Positions 55,159 through 64,000 of a stretch of 64,000 nt of DNA are shown piece after piece. A program made the position numbers and the translations under genes. This DNA is from Mytilisepta virgata (taxonomy: Eukaryota; Mollusca; Bivalvia; Mytilida; Mytilidae). The notes beneath the pieces are model-generated. The model worked only from the letters and a program-made list of their open reading frames with translations. It was not told where the DNA came from and searched no databases. The stretch is from the NCBI GenBank assembly GCA_028015205.1, contig CM051520.1, positions 32,789,528 to 32,853,527 on the forward strand. The letters are read 5' to 3'. Position 1 is the first letter of the stretch. Each line of letters begins with the position of its first letter.

Positions 55159-58100
55159 GTCTAAAGTAATAACCAACGTTCGAACTTACTAGATGTTGGA
55201 CCGATAATGATACAATACAAAATAAAAATAAATAAACGTCTAAAAAGTTGCAAAACAACATCAAAATAAAACAAATAAAATTTTGAATTATAAAAATAAT
55301 TCAAATTTAGCAAAATTTTCGGATCACTGAGATCCTTCATCAGTGCTGTCGCGTTGCGAAATGACTAATTAATTACGTGTAGAAAACAATATGGCTAATC
55401 GTGATCTTGATCTTCCTCGTTTGTGGCAACGCATGTAAACAAACTTTCAAATAAATAATCCTTTATCATAAGGTAGAGAATTATTTTACACAATTATAAC
55501 ATTATAACAAATGAAAAAGTACACGAAAAAAAAAAGCACTTGGAAATAACAATAAAAAAGGATCCTTTTTTATTGTTATTTCCAAGTGCTTTTTTTTTTC
55601 CTTTTTTATTGTTATTTCCAAGTGCTTTTTTTTTTTCGTGTACTTTTTCATTTGTTATAATGTTATAATTGTGTAAAATAATTCTCTACCTTATGATAAA
55701 GGATTATTTATTTGAATGTTTGTTTACATGCGTTGCCACAAACGAGGAAGATCAAGATCACGATTAGCCATATCGTTTTCTACACGTAATTAATTAGTCA
55801 TTTCGCAACGCGACAGCACTGATGAAGGATCTCAGTGATCGAAAATTTTGCTAAATTTGAATTATTTTTATAATTCAAAATTTTATTTGTTTTATTTTGA
55901 TGTTGTTTTGCAACTTTTTAGACGTTTATATATATATATATATATATTTTTTTTTTCTTCTTCATATTTCCATCCACTCGACAAAAAATTCACGTTCTAC
56001 TTCAAAGTTGGAATTTCACATTTTTGCCGTTTCTCTTGAACATCAATAAGAATTCAAATAATGAATTAAAACACAAAAAGAAGAAAAAGATTAAGTACAA
56101 GAGTAGAATTCCTTAATTTAGCTTAATGATATATAGCGGACAATGTTGGTATAATTGAAGTTACTCAATGTTACCTCTTGGTCAAACGGTGATATCGGAG
56201 TTCCACCATATTGTTCATGCCATGGGTTTTCCTGTCCTTTAGCGGCCAAATTAAAGTCTCCCAACTCCCAGAATCCTCCATGTGGTGGATGTATTGCTTT
56301 TATTTCTACATCGTCTACGGTAAAACTTGTTAGAAAAGGAAATAATTTTACCAAAAAAAAATGGATTTGATACAAAACGCGATCATCATATTCAAATGAA
56401 TATGATTTGTGCCATTGTTGGTCTCTAAAAATTTTAAAGCTTACATTTGTACATTAAACTCCCAAACATCACATATTTTTTTTAACCATACTTTTTTTAT
56501 TAGATCTTCTTTTGTGACTTCAACCATGTCTGGTGACATATGTGTCGCGATGAACGTTATTGAATAAAATAGTGCACGTAAAAGAAGATTCTAAAAGGCT
56601 AATAGTTTTTATTTTCGATTATACCTACATGACAGAAGTTCAGATAATTTTCCTCATGTTATGTATATTCATGTATATTAATTTTCAAAATAAGACCAGA
56701 ATAAACAATTGAATATCAACAGCAAAAAGACAAAAATACCCTCCTCCCTTTTCCCACTTTATAATAATGTTTTCTAACTTTACAATGTAGACAAAAATAT
56801 ATAATGCAGAAAACTGATAGTTACTAATATAAAAAGAATATTTTACAATGAAGAAGTTTTGTGTTTTTAATTAAACAATATACTTCTCGGATGATACATA
56901 CATGACATAAAAACAAAAGATTATCAAACATAAATCAGTAATACCTAATCTGTTTGTCGTCCCAGATTACAGCAAACTTATGAAACCTGTCAGCAAATGT
57001 ACCTGATGTAAGAATCCTGCAAGAAAGTTAGGTTGTATTATTTATATTTTGAACGATATAATTATCATTATTCTTTACCACTTCTGACTATGTTAATTCT
57101 AGTCTTAGTAAACTTTTATTAAATCTACAAAAGGAGAATATACCAGGGGACAATGTAGTCCCTTCTGTTATCATGGAGTTTTGTCTGAATGCAGTGTCAC
57201 AGTTCTTTTAGATTGTAAAATTTCTACTATTCTTCCGTAAATGGCCATTTTCAGTGTGAGATGGCCCGTTGTAGATCGGTTCACGCGACTTCATATCCCA
57301 CTGCACGAGGTCTCACCTTCCACTGCTTTTAGGCCAATAAAATTGCGCCGTTCATAAATGCACATACCTTTTGACCAATCAGGCTTAACGTTATTTAACT
57401 TCGTCGACCCTGCTCATTGAATTACCTAGGTACATAGAATATTTACGGAAGAAATAGGTACTTATACATTGTTGTACTCGTTCAAAAGCGAAGAACTGGA
57501 AAATCTCCAACTAGTTGAAGATTTTCCAGTCTTTACTTTGAACTCGCGTAAGAACCTATTATTCTTTTATCGCCATAATTTTAAAATATGTACGTCGATG
57601 GCTTATATTAAAATCCATTATACAATTGAGATGTCGATAATATTTACTTTTTGGCCTGTGCCTTTTCAAATCCATCATGTTTAGGATCAGGGCCAAAATG
57701 GAGAGTGCTTCTAATGGTGTCTATGCCTGTATCAACACCACTAGCATCTATATACTTTTCATTCCCTGAAATAAGATTTGAACACAGACATGACAGAATT
57801 ATGTTTTCTTTTAAAAATTGTAGGAATTAATTCACGGTCGTACAGTCCACTAATCTTTGAATGCTGATAAGCCTTTTCAGATAAATGGAGGAAACCGATA
57901 ATAGAATAAAAAAAGTTATAAAAAGTAATACTATAAACCTCTTGCTTCAACTATATCTATTTCTCCCGATGCCGGCCATTTTCCATATGAGTTCCATTTA
58001 GGAAGCATTTTGATAGCTGAAAGGAAAAAGAGATTGGATTAACATATACTAGCATTGCCTATAACCCAACTCCAGTTATGTATTATGTCCGTGACAAATG

Positions 58101-61100
58101 TGAAAACCAGCAAATGATAGTCAATTTACAAAAAGGACAAATATACCTAAGGAGCAATCAAAAAAACGTAATCCATAGAACAGACAAACCCGGGATGACA
58201 AATGAACAACCACAAGCACAACAAATAAACACAGAAAACTAAAAAACAATGAACAACACGAACTCCTATAAAAACCAGGAGTGAACCCATGTGCTGCGAA
58301 AGGGTAAGCAGTTCCTGCTCCGTATACGGCACCAGTCGTGAAGTTCAACAAAGTCAATCCGGTGGAAGTCACAAATCGGTGGAGGCACATGAAAGGTTAC
58401 GACAGTGGGAACAGGTCCAACATCATCTTAGATATTGGAACACTGTAATGGTCAATCAATAATGATGACGACCGTAAAATTTCTTAAGTGATGACTTCAA
58501 CTTATCCCTGATAAAACCCTGGTTAAGAATTTTTGTGACAGCAGTATCAGTCATTAATGGAATTGTTGGCCTCTTTTTTATGCCTAATAATATAACCGAA
58601 TTGGTAAGACTTTAACTTTTGTTTTACTTTTTACGGTTGTTCAAATTACTTTGGTTATTTGTTCTTTTCATATATTTATCTTTAGTGTATTTGACAGCTC
58701 ATTTTTTATTTATTTTATAAATTACAGGCTAATAGGGGTCATCTAAAAACTACCACAGCTGTCATTACACTGTTCCACCATGACAAAATCATGATCTAAC
58801 AGGCCTTTTAACGAAACCCTGAGATATCCCTTTGGATTAAGTAATTTGATACGCATTTGAATTTCAATAATTTTCTTTAATTTAGTGCAAACCCTTGTAT
58901 TTTAGTTCCAAAATGACATGTTGCTTTCGGAACAATAAGATTTTTTTGTTCATCGTTTATATGAGTTTCATGATATTTTATGAATAATTGTTGCTGATCT
59001 TTTATTATCTGTACATGTAATGATTGTCATATTGGACAAAGACGTGGAACCCACAATATATAGTCGAAGGAGGACCACCCAAGTGCATTCCTTAGTGCAT
59101 GAATTCAGAGGACATACTATGATGGTCTCTAAGTAATGGCAAATTTTATCTGGCCCTTCTAGCAAGGTAAATAAAACAGCAACCAGTCAGTGGATATTTT
59201 TACTAAATTAAAAATAGTTTTTGTAGCTTCATTGTCCTAACACCTGAAAATCATTATCTCGTTAAATCTTGCTAGCATTTAGTATTTCTGATAGGTCTCA
59301 TTAAACATTATGGAGAATTGGCAAAGATGTATTTAATCGCATTGGTGGTCTCGTGGTATCGCGCTAACCTCGAGTGAGGAAGTTCGAATTCGCGTGTTCG
59401 ATCCAAGGCAGCGTGAAACAAAAGACATAAGAATTTGTATTTGCTGGTTCTCCGCCAAGCACGCGGCATCTAGGAGTAAGAGCAAAGGACTGGTCGGCTC
59501 GGAGTCAGTATAATGTGTTCGGGTGGCATGGCAGTTACCTCGTGAGCTAGCACATTAAAAATCCGGCTAAGCATGTCGATCTAGTTCAAAGCAGAGATCA
59601 GATTCATATATCAACATGTTCTCGTCCTGATATGCCCCCAATCGTTGCCACTGGTTCATCAATCCATCCATCCAAAGATGTATTTTTTCGCTGTTGACAT
59701 CGATTTGAATTCAATTATGAAATTTTCTGAAAAAAAAAAGAAATTGAAAATAAACGCAATTTCTAAAAACGAACACAAATGATGATTTTAGCGCCTACCT
59801 GGCCATAACCAATCCCCTTTAGGAAGTTTTGCTTCTACCTCTACTTTTCCATATTTAAACGAAAATCCTCTTTTGCTACGCAGTCGAGCAGACTGAATAG
59901 GATTAATAGGATGAGCTATACTTCCAGTCCGTTTACATCCTGAAAATGCGTTACTGGTACAACTGTCATCATTAAAACCACCTGTCAAAGCATAACAATT
60001 GCACTTCATGAGTCTAATATTTTTTAAATGTCACTAAGTGAACACATACACGTATTTTTCAGTTGTACATCGTCAAACAGTAAACTGACAGTAGAATATT
60101 CGCAAAAATAATACAAAGTTCAAGAAATTCACAAATCGGAAAATTCTAAATTCTGTGAAATGTAAGATTTTCAGTCTTTCAAATTACTACAGTCAAACTT
60201 GCTTTAAAGGGCACATCTATATAGTAATCAATGTTTATAAAAGGCACTGTGGAAAAGTCCATGTCATGTACAAGGCTTGTAAAATTAACCTCTATATAAT
60301 GGACACATGCTCATAAAGGGCGCTTTGTTTTGTCCTTTTTATATCAGTCATTAAGTATTAAACTTGGCTTCAAACTCGCTCACCGACTCCGCAGTTGCAT
60401 GTACAAGCACTAATTATAAGACAGAAGATGCCTGGTCGTAGACTGCCCAGTCTCCACGTACCTCACTCGCCACTATATTAAGATTATAACTCACCCCAAA
60501 GGTCCAGAGTTCCACTTGTTAAGAAAGATTCCCCATAATGGTCCGATGTTAGAGTCTACAATTATACAAGAAAATAGGTCTCTGTTGTTCAATATTTTTA
60601 ATCGATGACTTAAATTTAATCACCAATTAAAAACGATGAACAACAGAGTAAGGTGGGATTGTGAATATTTTATACAGCCATGACAGTTAATGTGTGTCTA
60701 AGGAAACGGAAAAGGACACTGCATTTAGAGAAAAATGAAGTCATATCATATTATTTGTAAATTAACACTTAAAACTCGCAAAATTAACAGGTAAAGGAAT
60801 GGGTATTTGTTTTATGACCATACTTAGATATATTTCAAAATGCAAGATTTGAATTTCACCTAACAGAATAGTTATGTGAGTTTTTCGTTTCAGATCGATT
60901 GAAATGATTATAATTTCAAACTTCATGTATTGTTTTCAATATTCTTTGGGAAACATAATGGTATATTCTGTATCCATCATAGATTATATAAATCATTACG
61001 TAAAAGGCTTTCTTATCCCGAGCTAATTTTCGCAATATACGGCGGCAGTTCTTGCAAAAAACAGTGCCGTTGTTGTTCTTAAGATAAAAATTTTACATAA

Positions 61101-63269
61101 TGTCATTAACAAAGCTCTCTTTATTCAAAGGTGCACATGTGCAAAAATATTTGTAATTTTGAATATAAAACAATTCAACACATGTTTTTCTGGGAACAAA
61201 CGTTTTAAAACTTTATCTTTATTTGCAATAGTTACACCCAGTAGGGTCAAAATTGGAAAACATACAACCATTTATATATTTATATTACATTATACATCTT
61301 GGTGTCAATCAATGTCTGGTTTTAAGATATACGACAGCAATAAATGTTTGTACTGTTTTTCAAAATATTGAAATAATTATCTTTACTCTATATCCCCTCT
61401 CCTGAATGTCATGCTTACCGGCTTGATAAATAAAGTCCCATTTCTGACATAGCTGTTAGTTCGGTTGTTTGTATAATATTGAAATTCGGAATCCTACAAA
61501 ATATATTTTATTTTTACAAAATCAAATTAGAATTTTCTATTTACATATTAAACTAAACTATATTATATTAACTTGATTTAGAACATAAAACATCTTGCAT
61601 CCAGAACATAAGGCTTTTAGCAGAGTTCTGGATAAGGTGCGTAAACGCTGGAAAACGCATTAAAACATTTTACGAAAAACGCATTGAAAATTAAAATATA
61701 CCGTAATGAAACGTATTGGGTTTTCCATTTACATACTGCGTATTTCTGGAAATTTAATGAAGAGAAATTAGAATTTTTATTGTTTATATACGTACTGATG
61801 TTCATGACCATTTGAATAGGACGATCAGATCAACTGAGAATTTTAGGAAATATGACCCTTTGACACAGCACATACCAACAAACATGGATACTTTTTCTGA
61901 AAGTTTGTCATATGTAGTTTAACATTCAAATTAATTCTAATATTGAGTTTGAAATTACTGATTTCTCAAAACTTAGGTTTTATTTTCATGCTGTGAAAAT
62001 TTTAATTTCATCGCTTTATTGTCTTAAAAGGCAATGGTGTTCTTTTTTTTCAAATGACCCTAATGATTTTATTTGTTGCATAATTTATTTTAGAAACGTT
62101 CAAGACGAATAGTCAATTCTAAACCTATATTCAACGTATTGTTTTTTAACGAAACTTCTTTTAGCCCATGCAGGTATAATTAAAATAAATGTGTTTATTC
62201 ACTGCCTGTCAAATATGCTATAAACCACTTAAAAAGTTAAGAAAGCGTATTGACTTACTCCGTTCCCTCCAGCTGTAATTTCATGTTCCCATACACAGTG
62301 ATTCAGAAAATCAAATTTATCTTCAAATATGAGACAAGGAAACGATTGGCAGTTATAATCTGAAACAACACTAAGACTTCAGTAAATAGTCTCTGGTGAT
62401 GTCTTTCAAACCTGTATCACGTGAATGAATATGTCGATATTTTATTCTAGGGATTAATCCACTTTACTCCTTCCTTCCTTTACAAAACAAATTTTATTTG
62501 TTTTAAAAAATATAATATTATGCAATGCATGTATTTGTATTCCAATACTAATATTCAGTTTGAACCAGCCTAAATTCTTTTAAGAATAGACAACAGATAA
62601 CACTTTTGCTTTGTTTTTCTATTAATATTTTGGAATTTTATCCAAGCTTTTGTAATTTGATTATTTGTATAATACTGTATCTGAGGTAATATATTAAAAA
62701 GGAAATCTTACTCTGTCCACAACAGGAAACATGTCCACCTGTAGCAGAGCCGTATTCGATAGGTCCATTACCGGATAAAGTTCCTGTGACAGTACCTATA
62801 TTACTATTGTTTCCAGCGCCCGGTAGGCCTGTCATTTTTCCATTTAAGCTGGTAATATTAATGCTTTTATTTGCCAAATTTGTTCCTCCACTTAACGTGT
62901 TATTTGTTAAAATGGATGAATTGACTGACACGCCCGACGTGGTAGTACTGCTTGCAACAAAGGATGTCGAAACTGGACTTGAAGTCGTGGTACTAATGTT
63001 TATACTCAAGTTACTACTAGAACCATTTCCATTCGAAACCGTGTTGAAACCATTTGAATAGCTGACAGATGTTCCATTGTATCCCAAAAAACCACTGTTG
63101 GGAACGGTAACATTACCCACATACGCCATTTTAGCATTTTGCGATGCGGTTGCGATGCTATTTATCCCCAATTTGAACGTGCTTGAAACCACAGGTGAGT
63201 CCCTGGTGGTTGGCTCTGTTACCACTGGAGCTTGTGTTATTTTGTTCGATGTTGTTGTGCCTGCAATAA
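54507..63269 (-). CDS. GH16 beta-1,3-glucanase / glucan-binding-type protein, ten exons, 5' incomplete
   Basis: The exons at 62712-63260, 62259-62359, 61419-61493, 60495-60555, 59799-59981, 57939-58016, 57648-57765, 56945-57016, 56175-56325 and 54507-54731 join in frame to about 537 residues. The first visible exon is a ~180-residue Ser/Thr/Asn/Gly-rich linker with about ten N-glycosylation sequons. The GH16 domain follows: IFEDKFDFLNHCVWEHEITA, SEFQYYTNNRTNSYVRNGTL, DHYGESFLTSGTLDLWG, SKRGFSFKYGKVEVEAKLPK, WLWPAIKMLP, then the catalytic motif SGEIDIVEARG with both acid residues of ExDxxE, STLHFGPDPKHDG, and a C-terminus with VLDVAVGGTTFFPD and LKINYIKVWKLKP. This matches laminarinases and beta-1,3-glucan-recognition proteins. 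With the active site intact it is probably catalytic and secreted, acting in digestion or innate immune recognition of glucan. The signal peptide exon is not visible. Confidence 0.9.
54780..54930 (+). repeat. Possible LINE 3'-region fragment
   Basis: GGTGCTGTTAACAGAGCAGGACATG and CTGACCTTCCGGAGTACC resemble GGTGCCGTATAGGGAGCAGG and CCCTTCCGGAGCACC of the 53.8-kb LINE. It lies in the last intron of the GH16 gene, in antisense. Confidence 0.45.
55083..55157. repeat. (TA)n microsatellite
   Basis: An uninterrupted TA dinucleotide run of about 75 bases. It lies next to the giant inverted repeat. Confidence 0.95.
55233..55929. repeat. Near-perfect giant inverted repeat (~330-bp arms), last GH16 intron
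   Basis: The left arm runs from TAAACGTCTAAAAAGTTGCA (55233) to a central GGATCC (55560-55565). The right arm is its complement, ending GCAACTTTTTAGACGTTTA at about 55929. Only a few differences were seen: one extra G in TTTTCGGATCACTG on the left, one substitution near AACAATATGG, one near AAACTTTCAAAT. The right arm also holds a 36-bp duplication of ATTGTTATTTCCAAGTGC with its flanking T-runs. No protein is encoded. Confidence 0.92.
56175..56325 (-). CDS. GH16 gene, exon with HPPHGGFWELGDF
   Basis: 151 bp after acceptor CTAACAAG, encoding FTVDDVEIKAIHPPHGGFWE, then GQENPWHEQYGGTPISPFDQE, ending at donor GTAACA. Confidence 0.88.
56945..57016 (-). CDS. GH16 gene, FHKFAVIWDD exon
   Basis: 72 bp between TTCTTGCAG and GTATTA encoding ILTSGTFADRFHKFAVIWDD and KQIR. 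Confidence 0.88.
57229..57454. mobile_element. MITE with TTCTTCCGTAAAT ends, GH16 intron
   Basis: ATTCTTCCGTAAAT at the left and ATTTACGGAAGAAAT at the right form short inverted termini. The core contains TAGATCGGTTCACGCGACTT. No target-site duplication was resolved. Confidence 0.6.
57477..57548. repeat. Hairpin ACTGGAAAATCT / AGATTTTCCAGT
   Basis: An inner 12-bp stem flanks the loop CCAACTAGTTGA. An outer imperfect stem pairs CTCGTTCAAAAGCG with CTTTGAACTCGCG. Confidence 0.75.
57648..57765 (-). CDS. GH16 gene, STLHFGPD exon
   Basis: 118 bp between ATTTCAG and GTAAAT encoding GNEKYIDASGVDTGIDTIRS and TLHFGPDPKHDGFEKAQAK. Confidence 0.88.
57939..58016 (-). CDS. GH16 gene, catalytic-motif exon
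   Basis: 78 bp after acceptor TTCCTTTCAG, encoding AIKMLPKWNSYGKWPASGEI and DIVEAR. The two Glu of GEIDIVE are the expected nucleophile and acid/base. The donor GTTTAT is weak, but frame and homology require it. Confidence 0.88.
58142..58558 (-). mobile_element. LINE remnant, minus strand
   Basis: On the minus strand it matches 53590-54000: CTGTCACAAAAATTCTTAAC, then CAGTGTTCCAATATCTAAGA, the TGTGCCTCCACCGATTTGTG junction and GTTTATTTGTTGTGCTTGTG. It is more mutated in the coding part and lies in a GH16 intron in the same orientation as the gene. Confidence 0.65.
59335..59673 (+). mobile_element. SINE family A with 12-bp target-site duplication
   Basis: AAAGATGTATTT flanks both sides (59323-59334 and 59674-59685). 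The body matches the 1120-1495 copy: GGTGGTCTCGTGGTATCGCG head, CCGCCAAGCACGCGGCATCT middle, TCCATCCATCC tail. It is in a GH16 intron, antisense to the gene. Confidence 0.9.
59799..59981 (-). CDS. GH16 gene, exon with RSKRGFSFKYGKVEVEAK
   Basis: 183 bp between TTTGACAG and GTAGGC. It encodes GGFNDDSCTSNAFSGCKRTG, a cysteine-containing loop, then the conserved sheet strand up to WLWP. The last base joins the next exon to form Ala. Confidence 0.9.
60190..60350. repeat. ACAGTCAAACTTG repeat
   Basis: ACAGTCAAACTTGCTTTAAAGGGCAC and GCTCATAAAGGGCGC parallel the MITE at 12926-13090. The right terminus is degraded. Confidence 0.55.
60495..60555 (-). CDS. GH16 gene, SGTLDLWG exon
   Basis: 61 bp between ATTGTAG and GTGAGT encoding TLTSDHYGESFLTSGTLDLW plus the first base of Gly. 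Confidence 0.88.
60560..61410. other. GH16 intron without a clear element
   Basis: AT-rich. A hairpin-like pair, CTCTGTTGTTCAATATTTTTAA and AACGATGAACAACAGAGT (about 60581-60650), is the only structure noticed. The other long GH16 intron stretches (61500-62250 and 62365-62700) show nothing notable. Confidence 0.4.
61419..61493 (-). CDS. GH16 gene, EFQYYTNNRTNSYVR exon
   Basis: 25 codons, phase 0 on both sides, between ATTTTGTAG and GTAAGC. DSEFQYYTNNRTNSYVRNGT is a hallmark of invertebrate glucan-recognition and glucanase proteins. Confidence 0.9.
62259..62359 (-). CDS. GH16 gene, exon with FEDKF start of the catalytic domain
   Basis: Encodes NYNCQSFPCLIFEDKF and then LNHCVWEHEITAGGNG, matching the start of the GH16 fold. 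Acceptor TGTTTCAG, donor GTAAGTCA. Confidence 0.88.
62712..63260 (-). CDS. GH16 gene, linker exon (first visible)
   Basis: The exon starts after acceptor GTTATTGCAG (63260) or the nearby CTCTTTTGTAG (63269) and ends VSCCGQ at donor GTAAGATT. It is Ser/Thr/Asn-rich with motifs such as NGSSSNLSINISTTTSS. Both ends are phase 1, a symmetric exon. The apparent upstream hydrophobic extension (KKINFCLFFFPISFVVIAG) begins at a TTG, not ATG, and is better explained as the pyrimidine tract of an intron. Confidence 0.75.
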
Positions 63270-64000
63270 CTACAAAAGAGATGGGAAAAAAAAACAGACA
63301 GAAATTAATTTTCTTCAATCGGATTGAATAATTTTTTGGGGGAAATTTTATTGCATGTAATATACCATAAACATTATTACAAATGCTTCATACGAAAGCA
63401 GTAAAGAAATGATAGACATTAATACTACATGTAGTATTTAGATGAAGGAAACGTACAACATCCTGACATTATCCTATTTCCTTATTGTTACATATTTTTA
63501 ATTGACATATGTTCACATAATTATTTGGATTTATTATAAGTAATGGTCATCCACTGATGAAGTTTCATTGATTCACTATGCTGAGTTCCAAAGAAATGAA
63601 CCTAAACGCAAAACGAAAGTGCCATGGAAATTTGTTCGCAGGTTTTTAAGAGAGGAGTTGTTACACCGACGACGGCGATTAAGATGAGAGGTGTTATCGC
63701 TGCTACGCAGGCGACACAATATAACGTACATCGGGAAAGATAATGTCATGACTTATCAATTCAACAGTGTTAAGATAGTCTGACATGTTACAGACACGTA
63801 CAGACAAGAGAAGTTATACCGGTTGCATGGGTATCACCCCATCCTCTTATCTATTCTGACCCTCTTTTGTATATACAGTAAAGTTACTAATAAGCTTAAA
63901 CCAACAGCTAGCATTTATTAACTTAAATAACTGGATGCACTCAAACTGCGTATTTTAACACTTTATATCTGATCAGGAGTGATGAAGGTTCGAAAGGATA
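63270..64000. other. Upstream flank of the visible GH16 exons
   Basis: No first exon with start codon and signal peptide could be identified on the minus strand. A partial unit of the 146-bp repeat (CCACTGATGAAGTTTCATTG) is at 63540-63610, followed by AGTGCCATGGAAATTTGTTC and a region with GACGACGGCGATTAAGATGAG. Confidence 0.4.

Noticed and set aside
63270..63318. Signal peptide and translation start for the GH16 protein
   Set aside because: The frame starts at TTG, not ATG, and the hydrophobic stretch coincides with a pyrimidine tract and splice acceptors.

Overview
The window is eukaryotic: AT-rich, intron-rich and dense in transposons. It most likely comes from a bivalve mollusc, probably mytilid-like. 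This rests on a GH16 beta-1,3-glucanase / glucan-binding-type gene with a typical molluscan exon pattern, and on tRNA-derived SINEs, foldback MITEs and LINE fragments that resemble those of bivalve genomes. The species assignment is inference. No prokaryotic gene, operon, CRISPR array or rRNA gene is seen.

Three protein-coding genes could be assembled by hand from ORFs, splice sites and intron phases. All three are on the minus strand. (1) 27613-41985: a six-exon gene for an unrecognised ~302-aa multi-pass membrane protein; all introns are phase 0, and a ~9.7-kb first intron is packed with transposons. (2) 47235-50730: a five-exon gene for a ~277-aa protein with an unrecognised N-terminal domain and a Ser- then Lys-rich tail. 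(3) 54507 to beyond 63260: ten exons of a secreted-type GH16 protein with a complete ExDxxE catalytic motif and a Ser/Thr/Asn-rich, heavily sequon-bearing linker; its 5' end was not found in the window.

Layout. 1-27 kb: no confident host gene. It is a mosaic of SINEs, hairpin MITEs, a ~1-kb element built of palindromic GATATC-centred units (2826-3804), a dispersed repeat split by two later insertions (11340-15170), and an accordion-like repeat family (20255-24790). 27.6-42 kb: the membrane-protein gene, with a 167-bp tandem array, a CAGGG-ended element, another accordion element and a ~3-kb foldback element (38.0-41.2 kb) carrying a decayed SGNH-hydrolase gene. 42-47 kb: intergenic repeats, including a 64-bp tandem array and a SINE with perfect target-site duplications. 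47-51 kb: the Ser/Lys-rich gene. 51-54.5 kb: a MITE with long inverted termini and 9-bp duplications, plus LINE 3' fragments. 54.5-63.3 kb: the GH16 gene, whose last intron holds a near-perfect ~700-bp inverted repeat.

The three genes show no evident functional link. The most unusual content is the variety of palindromic and foldback DNA. The best candidates for undescribed mobile systems are the SGNH-bearing element with tandemly repeated inverted ends, and the GATATC palindrome element. Exon boundaries were derived by eye from splice consensus and frame continuity, not from transcripts.
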